A DNA stretch of 21,584 nt from Acanthaster planci (GCF_001949145.1 NW_019091456.1:992019-1013602); one strand, 5' to 3'. Shown: positions 1-10,008, counted from the first letter of the stretch. Made by a program: numbers and translations. The notes: generated by a model from the letters alone, not told the origin.

Positions 1-507
1 GTACCCCTCAGCTTTGGAACAAATTGCTGGTGTCAATTAAGACAAGCTTTCACCGATTTTTAGACACATCTCAAAACCCATCTTTTTAAAGAACCCTTTG
101 CTACGTTCTGCTAAAGTTGTAATGTGTATTTTTGTCCATTCTTTACAACAGGCATTTCACAATAGAGTGCCTCCAAGAGTTTGGTAGTGCGTTGCCAATC
201 AAAATGTGCAAAACCTGTTGACCCAATGTGTGTTTGGCTTCTTGGAGGCGCGCTTGTGAATCGCCTGAATTATTCATTTTCTGTGTATGTTTTGATATTG
301 TAAATGCAATTGTGTAACTGACTTAAGCAAATTTTTCACTGACTTTGTTCTGATCATTTGGTAGCCTTGGGCAGAGTTTTGACGTGTATTTTATCATTTA
401 CTTTTGATCTTGTATTTTCTTCTCGCATGTTTTAATGTTGTAAAGCACCACTGATAATCAAATTTAAAGTGACACTATATAAATGTAATTGTTACCAGTA
501 TTATTAC
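1..507 (+). mobile_element. 3' end of a CR1/L2/jockey-type LINE (decayed)
   Basis: Reading from position 6, the translation contains PQLWNKLLVS and, after a one-base frame change near position 72, LKTHLFKEPF. This resembles the usual C-terminus of non-LTR retrotransposon reverse transcriptases (a P-x-LWN-x-L block followed by a LKTHLF block). The downstream AT-rich tail, with TGTAAAGCACC at about 438, ACTATATAAATGTAA at about 474 and a short TATTATTAC end at about 500, looks like a CR1/L2-family 3' UTR. The frame break shows it is dead. The 5' part lies outside the window. The family assignment is from memory of these motifs. Confidence 0.6.
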
Positions 508-1033
508 ACCATTAAATGTTTAAACATAATTTAGCCCACACTTCCAGTTGCTCCACGTACCGTGATGCTTTCAAAAATGCATAATTATATAGTGTATATA
601 AAAACATTAAAGAGTCATACATTAAAATACAAGACACAAAATGCAGTATTTTTTATTCAGAATAGCAGATTTAGCAGACACGTTGGTACAACTGTGTCAT
701 TGAAAATTTAAACACAATCAATTGTATATAATGTAAAAAACTTACACAAAGTTCCGGTGGTAAATTCATGGTTTTCCTATATGTGACCAAGCAGTAAATG
801 TTACGAAAATCAGATTACATTTTACAGGCACCGTGTACAATAAAAATGAATGCAAGACTGCATCAATCAAAATGCCACACCGTCAAATAGCTAATAAGGG
901 GTGATTCTGTGTAAAAACGTTTGGGAAGATCTGTAAACTGATAGGAACTTTTTTCACACGTCTAAATGTGAAATGCCTCACCCTTACCATTTACCCTTAC
1001 CCTTGTTGGCTATAGCTACCAGTACCTGCCCAG
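508..1033. other. AT-rich non-coding stretch (probable intron or upstream region)
   Basis: No long open frame, repeat or RNA gene is recognisable. The last ~60 bases are pyrimidine-rich (CCCTTACC-type runs at about 978-1010) and end in CAG at 1031-1033, with another AG at 1021-1022. Both are plausible 3' splice sites for the first recognised exon. Confidence 0.4.
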
Positions 1034-1525
1034 ACCCATTCTACGGATGCCACCACTGAGGACTGTTGTGGAGATACGCGTACTGCACCTGAGGGTCAGT
1101 CTGGATATGCTGCAATTGAGGACCATTCTGGAGATTTTCCAGCTATAGCTCATTCTGGAAATGCTCTAACTGAGGCATACTCTGGAGGTGTTACAATTGC
1201 GGTCAACTGTGGAGGTGCTCCAGCAGAGGCCCATTCTAGAAATACCGCCGCTAAGGCCCAGTCTGAAGATACTCCAATTAAGGCCTGCTCCAGAAATCCT
1301 GCAGATGATGGTCAATCTGGAGATGCTGGAGCCAAGGCCTATTGCCACGATTATCCAAACGAGACCCACTCCGGAGATGCTGCTGCGGAGTCCCACCTTG
1401 GAGATGCTCCAATTGAGGCCTGCTCCAGAAATGTTGCAGTTGATGGCCAATCTGGAGATGCCAGTGCCAAAGCCTATTGTCAAGATGCTCCAAATGAAGC
1501 TCGGCCCAGGAATGGCGCAGCTGCT
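1034..1525 (+). repeat. 27-bp coding tandem repeat (9-residue units)
   Basis: About 18 imperfect copies encode a pattern close to A-x-S-G-D-A-P-x-E. Alternate units often show SRN in place of SGD. A five-unit block (135 bp) is duplicated: the unit beginning ACSRN at 1283 recurs at 1418, each time followed by a GQSGDA unit and an AYC unit. One unit near 1061 is two residues longer. Confidence 0.8.
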
Positions 1526-1898
1526 GAGCCCTATCATGCCTATTGTAGAAATACTTCCATTGTGACCAGTTCCAGAAATGTCAGTGATTCCCACTCAATA
1601 ACTGCTGCTGCTAAGGACCACTCTGGGGATGATCCCAGTGAGGATTGCAAAAAGTCATACAGGGATGTTGTGTTACGTGATGACGATACAAGGGATGTAA
1701 AAATGCTGTCTGGAGACTCCAAGGATGTGCCCTCTGATAGTGAGTCTGGGAGTTTGTCCTGTGAGAGTAGCTCCAGAGAAGAGCTCTCTAACGGTAACTC
1801 AGAGGAAATCTCAGAGGAAATGCTGTCTGACAGTGATTCCAGGGGTGTGCTCTCTGATGTGGACTCAGAAAATTCTGCTTCTGTTGACCCAGTGGAAG
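1034..1898 (+). CDS. Exon: N-terminal 9-residue repeat region plus acidic Ser-rich stretch
   Basis: This is an 865-nt open frame with no stop (codons in phase with 1034). The first ~164 residues are about eighteen degenerate 9-residue (27-bp) repeats, with units such as AHSGNALTE, GQSGDASAK, AYCQDAPNE and ACSRNVAVD. The following ~110 residues are rich in Ser, Asp and Glu, for example SDSDSRGVLSDVDSEN, and are probably disordered. The acceptor is CAG at 1031-1033 or alternatively AG at 1021-1022, which would be phase 1. The donor is GAAG|GTATTA at 1898/1899, phase 1. The frame is closed by a TAG at 1013-1015, so it must enter by splicing or begin nearby. The function of the repeats is unknown to me. 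Their repeat register matches the next exon, which ties the two together. Confidence 0.7.
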
Positions 1899-2583
1899 GT
1901 ATTATTTTTACTACATATTTCAGATGGTCAGGACAAAAGGCTTTATCTATGATTTGATTTCTTGTGTATTGAAAAATGTAAAATACTACTATTGCTGTTG
2001 GTGCATTTCAAGGAAGGAAGACAAGTTTAAAAGCTACAAGTACCTGTAATATAAAATTGACAGAGCCAGTAGGTTTCTTTGAAAGCCTTCCTGTCTTAGT
2101 TCGACAAATCCAGATGTGTACGTACAAGTGCCTCCAAAGAGAAGTAGATCAACTACACCGTAGCTCAATATGCAGGTTTCAGTGTATGGTACCGCTAATG
2201 CATGCAAATGTGTACGTTTGGAAATTAACATTCTGTGCACAGCCAACCCATGAACAGTACGTACTTGTACATATTGAATTAATGCAATTTCTGTGGCAAT
2301 ATTAAGTCTCGCAGACAAGGTTAATTGCTATATCCGTCAGTTTTCTGCTACCATGCACTCTTGGGATGAAAGTTATTTGTGGAACTCAATTGGTTGCCTA
2401 CAGGTTGAAACTGAGGAATCGTATACACGTAATTATGCTGCACACGAAAGCTTACCCGAACAAGGACTGGTTAAAAAATTGGTTAGTCTGTGTCTGTGCC
2501 AGGATTTACATACTTAAGTACAAAAATTTCCAACTAGTGTCTATAGTCACATCATTCTATTCTTTTGCAATTCTTTTCTTCAG
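1899..2583 (+). other. Intron 1 of the recognised model
   Basis: A 685-bp AT-rich intron running from GTATTA at 1899 to a pyrimidine-rich acceptor ending TTCTTCAG at 2583. Short open frames inside have no domain signature or biased composition, and I see nothing coding in it. Confidence 0.55.
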
Positions 2584-2829
2584 GATTTTTAACACAAAAA
2601 GGAGTCCATCAGGGCTGTCATGACCCCCCTAAGGCTTCCACAAGACCCGTTGAGTCCTACTTTGCAGATGCTGTCAATGAAGCTATCACATCTGCCACTA
2701 AGACCCGCTGTCAAGGTGCTCCAGTTGAGGCTTTCTCCAGAAACCCTGCTGCTGCTCTTACCCATGCAGAAATCTGTTCTCGAGATGTTGCTACTGAGAC
2801 TTGCTCCGGTTCTGTGGACTCAGTTGTGG
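2584..2829 (+). CDS. Exon: degenerate continuation of the 9-residue repeat region
   Basis: A 246-nt exon, phase 1 at both ends. The frame set by the upstream exon stays open through the whole exon and carries segments that echo the upstream repeats, such as RCQGAPVEA and FSRNPAAAL, the latter close to the ACSRNPADD unit upstream. The acceptor is TTTTCTTCAG at 2574-2583 and the donor is GTGG|GTATGT at 2829/2830, both near consensus. In the same frame the intron reaches a stop only a few codons after the donor. An alternative acceptor at about 2600 (AAAAAG|GAG) would also keep phase. Confidence 0.65.
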
Positions 2830-3265
2830 GTATGTGTATATAAACCACTGTCAAAATTGTTTTTGTTTTGTCATAGGCCTATGGTTGTTAGAAGTGATGA
2901 AATTGATTTCCAGAATGAAGATAAATCACATCATGGCTATAAAGACCATAACAAATATAATTGCTCATGCAAAGAACATACTATCAGTACCTAATCTGTT
3001 CTCAATAAAACATGCCTATGTTGGTAGTTAAAGTGTCAACAGGGTCACTTTTGACTATATTTTTCATTTTACCATCTGCTTGGTAAAACTCCTTGGGAAA
3101 AAATCCAGTGTAAACATGGCTTTGGTGGCCAATTATAAGTGGAACATATAAACAATGTCCAGATCAATTTTTCACTGGCCGTTGGACCAACGTGAGACCT
3201 GTACCCTGCCATTTTATTTGATAATTATAGGCAGTGTTTCTTAGAGATGTAATTAGTAGACATGT

Positions 3266-3339
3266 GTAATATTTTGTCATAGGCACTCCATACACATGTA
3301 CTTGATGATATAAGAGGTCACGGATTGACCTCAACTCAT
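3266..3339 (+). repeat. 74-bp direct repeat, left copy
   Basis: The sequence from GTAATATT at 3266 through TGACCTC-A-ACTCA matches 5753-5826 with only a handful of substitutions. It includes a long identical stretch around CACTCCATACACATGTACTT. The left copy abuts the first recognisable pol codons (about 3329-3341). Similarity stops abruptly on both sides of the repeat. Confidence 0.8.
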
Positions 3340-3972
3340 CAAGCAACGCGTAACTGAATGCTGCACTATGGCATACTTCAATTCCTCTAACAAAACTGAA
3401 CTACTTGTTGACGCTAGTCCGGTGGGATTGGGTGCCATGCTCACACAACGTGACTTTTGCAACAACACATCCGTTGTAGCTCTTGCCAGCAGAGCCCTCA
3501 CCCCAGTTGAACAAAGGTACTCACAAACTGAACGCGAGGCACTAGCCATAATGTGGGCAGTCACCCACTTTCACCTGTACTTGTATGGTGGTTCATTTGA
3601 GGTCATCACCGATCACAAGCCCTTAGTGACATTGTTCAACAGTTGCAACTCCAAGCCTCCCCTCCGTCTCGAGCGATGGATTTTGAAACTTCAGGCCTAT
3701 AACTACTCAGTTGTGTATCGTCCCGGCAAACACAACCCAGCTGATTATATGTCCAGACACCCGCAGAGAGTGAGCCAGTCTCCTTCAAGCAAACAAACAA
3801 TCGCTGAAGCACACGTCAACTTCATAGCCGATCACTCAGTGCCGAAACATGTCACTCGCGCTGAAATCGCTGATGCTACTACCCGCGATCCGGCTCTCCA
3901 ACTCTGCATGACAGCTGTCGAACACAGTAACTGGGATGAGCTAACGCAGACAAAGAACAGAAAACTGAGCTG
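3329..3972 (+). pseudogene. Ty3/gypsy RNase H fragment
   Basis: An open frame from about 3329 to the TGA at 3970-3972. RNase H acidic residues are visible in order: Asp in LLVDASPVGLG, Glu in SQTEREALAIMW, Asp in VITDHKPL and the final Asp in NPADYMSRHP. The start at ATG 3368 is not a true start, because the frame opens upstream with residual RT-thumb codons. The natural reading would continue into the integrase frame, which here is offset by one base. Confidence 0.85.
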
Positions 3973-5163
3973 ACCAGTTTCCACAGTGTACCTGACGAAC
4001 TCACAGTGTCTCAAGATTGCAAACTCCTCATGCGCGACCATCGCCTTGTCATACCCCAAACACTCCGTAAGTGAATCGTAGACATAGCGCAGGAAGGACA
4101 CCAGGGCATCACCAAAACAAAAGCCCTCCTCCGCGAAAAAGTCTGGTTTCCGTCCATTGATCGCATAGCTAACGCAACAATCCGGGAATGTCTCCCCTGC
4201 CAAGCAAACACAATTGAACACACCAAAGAACCACTCAAGATGTCACCCCTCCCAACCAGAGCATGGTCAGAGATCAGTATTGATTTTGCTGATCTGCCCT
4301 CTGGAGAACATTTGCTGTTAGTCATAGATGACTATTCACGCTTCCCAGAAGTAGAAATTGTGTCATCAACATCAGTCCAGCAGGTGATCCCCAAGCTTGA
4401 TCGCATCTTTTCCAGTTTAGGTATCCCAAACATCGTCCGCACTGACAATGGTCCGCCCCTCAACACTCGCGAATTTTCCAGCTTCGCCCAATATCTTGGA
4501 TTCGAGCATCGTCAAGTTACCCCTCGTTGGCCCCAAGCAAACGGTGAAGTCGAGCTCTTCATGAAAACTCTCAAAAAAGCATACCGCTCTGCATTCACCG
4601 AAGGCAAACCATGGAAACAGGAGCTGTATAAATTTCTTCACAACTACCGTGCCACACCACATTCCACAACCGGTGTTTCACCTGCCAAACTTCTTTTCAG
4701 CAGATCATTCCAAACACGCTTACCTGAACCAGAGTTCACTCCGTTGCCACAACATACCCCTGTCCAAGAACGCGACCAACACAAGAAGTCCCAGATGAAA
4801 ACCTATGCCGACAATTGCCGTACTACTCGAGTCAAAGACATTGACATTGGTGACCATGTTCTCGTCCGTCGTCATGGACATGTCCCCAAACACATGTCAC
4901 CGTACATCCCGCAGCCCTACACTGTGACGAGCAAGCATGGATCCCTAATCACAGCCCAACGCAGCACGCACACGATCACACGCAACTCATCCTACTTCAA
5001 GAAATACACAGGACCGCTTCCACAACACCCTGACAGTGATGATGAAAGTGGCATTGTCACCCCCTCTCAGGATACATGTACACCACCCCAGCCAAACCAG
5101 CCCCGTCGCAATCCACCTCGCAATTGTCAGCCACCCCCACACCCACGTGACTTTGTTTCATAA
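3952..5163 (+). pseudogene. Ty3/gypsy integrase fragment
   Basis: This is frame 1, offset from the RNase H frame. A TGA at 4072-4074 interrupts the N-terminal part. The zinc-binding segment shows the second His and two Cys (EGHQG, then CLPC), but the first His position appears to be Gln. From 4240 the core is intact to TAA 5161-5163. Counting from Met 4240, the catalytic triad is Asp15 (SIDFADL), Asp69 (RTDNGPP) and Glu105 (NGEVE), so 35 residues separate the last two (DD35E). The C-terminal part (DHVLVRR, PYTVTSK, ITRNSS) is typical of gypsy integrases. Confidence 0.85.
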
Positions 5164-5752
5164 ATCAGGACACAACTCTGACAGCATGAACAGAAATAAG
5201 GAACACTTATGCTGTTATCCAGACTCTAATTTTTTTTTGGTTATCATCAAAATTGTTGTCACCCTTTATCCATACAGTTTGGCTTCATTGTTTTCATTTT
5301 TTGAAACATGTTAAAATTATGCAAAGTAGTTATTTCACTCACAATTATCCTCTCAGTCAAAACAAAAAAGGAGGAAAGGAAAGTATCCCAAAACAATGCT
5401 TTTCTCTTGATAAATTGCAAAGAATAAAAAAACAGTGGCTTTCTTTTGTTAAATTGCTTGTAAGAAAGTTGTGTTGCTAAATCTAAAAGTTGATTGAGAT
5501 TGAAGTTGATTGAGATTGAGAAGGAAACAATCTCCCTCGTAATGTTATAAAAAGTTTGTTTCTATAACGGCTGACACAAAAAGACAAAACCAAAGAAAGG
5601 CTCTGACACAGGAAGTATTACATGTGATAGAACCCATACTTTCTCAGTTTAATGCTTCTTTATAAACACACTTGTTTGAATTATGGCCCAGTACTCCATT
5701 GCAAAACTTTAATTCAGTTTTTGGACTTTCAGCAAGCAAGGTGGAAAGGGTT
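5164..5752. other. Non-coding tail after the integrase
   Basis: AT-rich sequence that may include the element's 3' UTR and degraded LTR. It carries a purine-rich run at 5364-5383 and a TATAAAAAG box-like sequence at about 5545. The LTR and element boundary cannot be fixed from one copy. Confidence 0.35.
5488..5519 (+). repeat. Two perfect 16-bp tandem copies
   Basis: AGTTGATTGAGATTGA occurs twice head-to-tail with no mismatch. Confidence 0.85.
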
Positions 5753-5826
5753 GTAATATTGTGTCATACGCACTCCATACACATGTACTTGATGATATCA
5801 TAGATCACAGATTGACCTCCACTCAG
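5753..5826 (+). repeat. 74-bp direct repeat, right copy
   Basis: Partner of 3266-3339, in the same orientation, 2487 bp downstream and beyond the end of the pol coding sequence. Sequence after 5826 leads into the 5940 exon. Confidence 0.8.
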
Positions 5827-5939
5827 TCGTTCATTTCCAATGTTAAATACTACAACATGCAAACAACCTCTTGAATAGGCCTTTACTTTCAAATTTGAAT
5901 AGAAAATTGAGCAATTTCTTTTCGTCTTGATGTTTAAAG

Positions 5940-5992
5940 ATCCTGCAAATTTCAGCAATTGTGATGACGGCAGTGGAGATGAAGAGGCTGAC
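5940..5992 (+). CDS. Exon: short acidic linker
   Basis: A 53-nt exon with a strong donor (GAC|GTAAGT at 5992/5993). The acceptor TTTAAAG at 5933-5939 gives phase 1 and translates as DPANFSNCDDGSGDEEAD, continuing the acidic character of the preceding exons. It exits in phase 0, matching the next exon at 8349. An alternative acceptor at ATTTCAG (5949-5955) would open the same frame but needs a phase-2 upstream exon, which the model lacks. The exon is small, so the call rests on donor strength, phase agreement and composition. Confidence 0.6.
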
Positions 5993-8348
5993 GTAAGTTT
6001 TGCTTGTACATGTAGTTACCAGTATTTACCAAGCTTTTTGTTGGTAAAATTTCTTTTTGTTCGTGTGCAGTGTAGATACAGGTTTATCACGTTTTTTTCA
6101 TTTATTTCTACTATTTCACATATTTTTAAGCATTCACAAGAGTGCAAAACTTAGTGTGAAAAGTGAATTTCCAAGAGAAACATTTTAACATAGTAAGACA
6201 AAGGACTTTTTTCTTTTAGTACAATTAAAATTTCCCCTTTTGTCAGAAGAAAAAAGAATCAGCCAAAAACCCCGCCTCCAAAAAAAATATGGATGCAATT
6301 TACAGTATACACAACTTGAATTACAAACCACCAAAATAACTTACATGTACATGATGTATAAACATGGTGTCCCAAGAATATCAAGGAAATGCTGTATTTT
6401 TTTCCAGGGGCATACGCGTTGCATTTTGTCTGAGTAGGTGAGATTCCTCGATCATCATTGGACCAATAAACCAGCAAAGGAAAAGGAGGAAAGACATCAT
6501 ATCTTGAAAATAGTTTGGGAAAAAGTTCCGCATGTGGTCATTTAAAACCGGGTGCACTCCGTATAAGACTTGTCTAAAAACTACCTGGTGTTTCTAAGTA
6601 AATATTTCAATATTTTAAGAATTAAATTGAACTTTTAGGAGACCGACACTTATGTTATCTTTTTCTGATGGCTATACCGCTGCAAGGGACAAATTTATGC
6701 CATTCATAAATGGAAAATTAATTCTGACAGAGCTTTGCATGTTTCAAGAGTATTTTATACAGCATACATGTACACCCGAGGAGCTATCTACAGCGAATGA
6801 GACAGCACTGGGGGAATATAAAAAAGCCGATCCTTAATTTGCAGTTCCACTCAAAAGCCACTGCTTGTGTTTACTTGACTTGAAACTAGACATACCCATG
6901 CAGTGACTGGGAAAGTTTAAGAGAATTTTGGTAAATATCAGCCATCAATGTATTTTATTTGCCGAGACTGGGATTTTGGTATTCTGGAAAAGGCGAAGGG
7001 CTGAAAGCTTAATCATGGCATTGTGCCTTTTTCATTTGTTGCGTAGTTCTATCTGAAGACAAATCCATTTTAAGATTGCAATTTACCTACTGGCGTGACT
7101 GGGATCATAAGCTGTTAATTGTTTCGAGTCAGATGTACATATAGACATCCTGTAAACCAGCTCGACATGAAGAAAAGAGTTCACTATTTTGCTTTATAAT
7201 CCTATGAACCTAGCACTTGTAGGCCTACATGTGCACATTATCAGCAGGCTCGACCCTCTTAAAATCCACAAACAAAAAAGATCCACATGTACATCTTCAA
7301 CAGCATACAAGTGATGTTTTTATTCCGTAGCTTAGAATTCAGCCAACATGCCTGTGACAATTTTAGTTGCTTTTCTGAAGACAAAAGTGACAAATACTTG
7401 AGAAATAGCTTATACCACGTATGCATGCATGTGTGATTATTAAATTATAGAAAAAATAATAGTAAATTAGCATGCATGCATCATTAAACTTATGTGTTTG
7501 TTGTTAGTAGAGTGTGCATTAGTACAGGTACTCGGGTAATAATTTAAGTATGTATTGTCTTTTATTCTCCCTTAATTTGCTTGAACAATAACCCAGTTTT
7601 GTTTGGTGCGCACTGATTTACTAAGTTTCATCCATGCTGACAAAGAAAAGGTTCAACTTACCAGTAGTTTTACATGTTTAAGCTAATAGTTGAGCATGTA
7701 CATGTACATGTAAGCAACTATAAGAAAAACGTATACTTGTCACTGGCTGCATCACGAAGTGTACAGGTGTGTTTTTCGTGTACCATGAAGTGATGTACAT
7801 GTATTAAGACTTTGTACACACGATGACAGTTTATGGTGCACCAACTGTCCATGACACGTCAGTTCATGTGCAGCCGGTGATGCACATGTATATAAACTGT
7901 TCTTTGCAGTTTGGAATGATTATACAGTGTCATTTCTGTGCAGTGCAAAAGTGGTATGTGACTGAAATATGTGTACTAAAGGATGCATGCATGCATATGC
8001 ATGTACCTAAGTCAAATTTTGGACAGTAAAATGTTTGGAATGAAATGGAAAAAGGATTTAAACCATTACTTTGTATCATTGCCAGTATCCTTGTAGAAAA
8101 ATTTCCCTCAATGAAACCGAAGGATACAACTTAATCTAAGGAAATATTAGGCCATGTGCCACTTTAATATACATATACATTTAAAATTGAAAGCTCACCA
8201 GGAGCATTGACTTCATCCACATGCAAGTGTACACATGTACATTGTATGTTCCATTGCAATGATGATGCCACAATGTCACAAACTTGTACCAGTTTTTATT
8301 TTCAAGAACTCAATGAGCACCTTTTACTGTTTGCTGTTATTCATGTAG
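5993..8348 (+). other. Intron 3
   Basis: A 2.36-kb AT-rich intron. It contains several ATGCATGCATG runs (7421-7431, 7471-7480, 7983-7996) and TACATGTA palindromes (for example 7694-7712). The 6652-6837 open frame has no recognised domain and does not fit the phase-0 intron. The acceptor CTGTTATTCATGTAG ends at 8348. Confidence 0.5.
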
Positions 8349-10008
8349 GTTGAAGAACAACGAAAAGTACCAAAATTTCGGCCCAAACGTCCATGCCTAT
8401 ACTGTGGAGAACCACAGGCCCAACTCAGCCGCCATCTCAAAAGAAAGCACAGGGAGGAGCATGAAGTAAAGCTTGCACTGGAACTCCCTAGGGGAGAAAT
8501 GTTGAAGGCCATGGCACAAATAAAAAAAGATGGGATTTTTCAGGAAAACATGAAGAGAATCAAGTCCAACTGCTCAAAGAAGCCAGGCGAACCATCACAC
8601 CCTTTAATTAGGGAAAGACAACAGGGTTCTGCAGACACTGTGATGTGTGGAGAGTGCCGCGGCTTTTATAGTCAGACACGAATATGGCAGCACAAACAAA
8701 TCTGTCATAGTACAGCCATTGTTAAGGTGTGTTCAGTGCCTGCCAAATCCCTGAAAAATACTTCCAACAGTGAGGATCAGAAATTTCAAGTTACAGTTCT
8801 TGATCGTTTTAGAAGTGATGCCATTGGAGAGGTTTGTAGAGAAGATACCATGATAAAAGAAGTTGGCAAAAAACTGTGGGCGAAGTCCATAAGAAGAGAA
8901 AAGTCGATAATTATGAATGACATGAGAAGGTTGGGCCATCTGGTTGTCAAGATGAGAGAATTGGCAGAAAAAGAAACACTCTGTGGGGAGGACGTGTTCA
9001 AAAGGCAGAATTACCACTTACTAGAACAGACCTTGGACACTCTTACAGAAAAACCTGATGATGGAGTAAAGGCAGGATTGAAGATAAGCCTTGGTTACTT
9101 GCTCAAAAAAGGTGCCAAAGTGATGAAGGCAGTGTACATCTTAAAAGATGACATGAAGGCAGCTGAGGAGATTGACAGATTCCTCTCTGTTCTGTATTTG
9201 AATTGGGAGTACTTGTTCAGCAGAAGCTCGTACATTATTGAAAGCAAGCGCCAGGCTGTATTGCGCAAGCCTCAACAAATGCCTTTTGAAGAAGACATAA
9301 CTACACTACGAGAATTTACCATCAATTCCCTGCAGGAAATTGTTCGGGGACAGCATCCGTCAAATTGCAAGATCTTCAGAAAACTAAGAGCACTGATTGT
9401 AAGTCGGCTCACAGTTTTCAATGCAAGGAGAGGTGGTGAGCCATGCAGGCTTAAAATCACAGAGTGGGAAGATGCGGCAGATCAGAGATGGGTCGATCCA
9501 AATCTTGTTGAAGCCATCGATGATCCAATGGAAAAATATCTCCTCAGTTCTTTCAAGCTTGCATACCAGAGGGGCAAGGGCTCTCGAAAACTTGTACCTG
9601 TCCTAATACCACCTGACACTGTGCAACCAATCAAGCAACTAATGAAGATGCGGCATGCTGTGGGAGTGTCAGATGACAACAAGTATGTGTTCCCCTATAC
9701 CCAAAGATCCCTAGAGCATGTCAATGGCTGGGCAGAGCTGAAGAAAGTGACAAAGATGATCCCAAATCTTAAGGATCCTGAAAAAGTGACTGCAACCAGA
9801 TGTCGACATAGAGCTTCAACACTGTATGCCCTGTTGGACATTCCTGAGCGGGATCGTGAAATTTTCTATCGCCACATGGGGCATTCGTCGGAGATTAATG
9901 CCCATATATATCAGTGTCCATTGGCTGTAAAAGAGATCACTAAAGTTGGACGATACCTCTTGGATATAGATGGAGCTCCACACACATCTACTTGTGCTGG
10001 CACACAGG
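8349..10008 (+). CDS. Exon: two zinc fingers plus tyrosine-recombinase domain (Crypton-like)
   Basis: A single 1660-nt exon encoding 553 residues plus one base, with acceptor CATGTAG|GTTGAA and donor CAGG|GTAAGT. Numbering is from the exon start. Finger 1 is C16-C19-H29-H34 (PCLYCGEP, then SRHLKRKH). Finger 2 is C100-C103-H115 with C119 or H120. After a helical ~200-residue segment comes a tyrosine-recombinase catalytic domain: Arg I at 361 in NARRGGEP (an R-x-x-E pattern), a candidate catalytic Lys in RGKGSRKLVPV (410-414), Arg II at 486 in TRCRHRAST, His at 512 in HMGHSSEIN and the nucleophile Tyr at 521 (AHIYQ), nine residues after that His. The first His of the usual HxxR is Thr483. The family cuts and rejoins DNA through a 3'-phosphotyrosine link. 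The large intronless exon fits descent from a transposon (Crypton or a related YR element), but here it is embedded in a spliced gene. Whether it is catalytic or domesticated is open. A start at Met 8499 is unlikely because the frame and finger 1 extend upstream to the acceptor. Confidence 0.85.

Larger units (their letters stand above)
3329..5163 (+). mobile_element. 5'-truncated, inactivated Ty3/gypsy retrotransposon pol fragment
   Basis: It contains, in the canonical Ty3/gypsy order, the end of the RT thumb, RNase H, an integrase zinc-binding region and a DD35E integrase core with C-terminal domain. Gag, protease and the RT catalytic core are absent. Inactivating changes are a frame change near 3950-3972 and an in-frame TGA at 4072-4074. 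No LTR could be recognised. A purine run at 5364-5383 could be a polypurine tract, but no TG-starting LTR follows. It lies in an intron in the same orientation as the host gene. Confidence 0.85.
2830..5939 (+). other. Intron 2, host to a retroelement fragment
   Basis: A 3.1-kb intron that contains the broken Ty3/gypsy pol fragment, two 74-bp direct repeats and a short 16-bp tandem repeat, all listed separately. The remaining sequence (about 2830-3265 and 5164-5752) is AT-rich with no recognisable gene. The intron ends in a pyrimidine-rich stretch and AAAG at 5936-5939. Confidence 0.55.

Noticed and set aside
1188-1565. Plus-strand open frame in a second phase over the same repeats
   Set aside because: A 27-bp repeat (a multiple of three) keeps several frames open at once. 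This one stops at the end of the repeats and does not join the Ser/Asp-rich frame.
1166-1594. Long minus-strand open frame across the 27-bp repeats
   Set aside because: It is a mirror of the periodic coding repeat. The plus frame in phase with 1034 runs on into the acidic region and links by phase to the next exons, while the minus frame has no splice context or domain.
2584-2640. GVHQGC-like string that recalls a LINE reverse-transcriptase motif
   Set aside because: Only six residues match. The neighbouring residues do not fit RT, and the rest of the exon carries the 9-residue repeats.
5364-5383. Purine run as a retrotransposon polypurine tract with adjacent LTR
   Set aside because: No TG-start or CA-end LTR follows and there is no second LTR copy in the window, so the LTR cannot be called.
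6652-6837. 61-codon open frame in intron 3 after a possible acceptor (TTTTAG)
   Set aside because: No matching donor, wrong phase for the flanking exons and no recognised domain. It could be a remnant but is not supportable.
8349-10008. Bacterial or phage integrase interpretation
   Set aside because: Zinc fingers, splice sites on both ends and the surrounding intron-rich DNA point to a eukaryotic YR. There is no attachment site or ribosome binding site.
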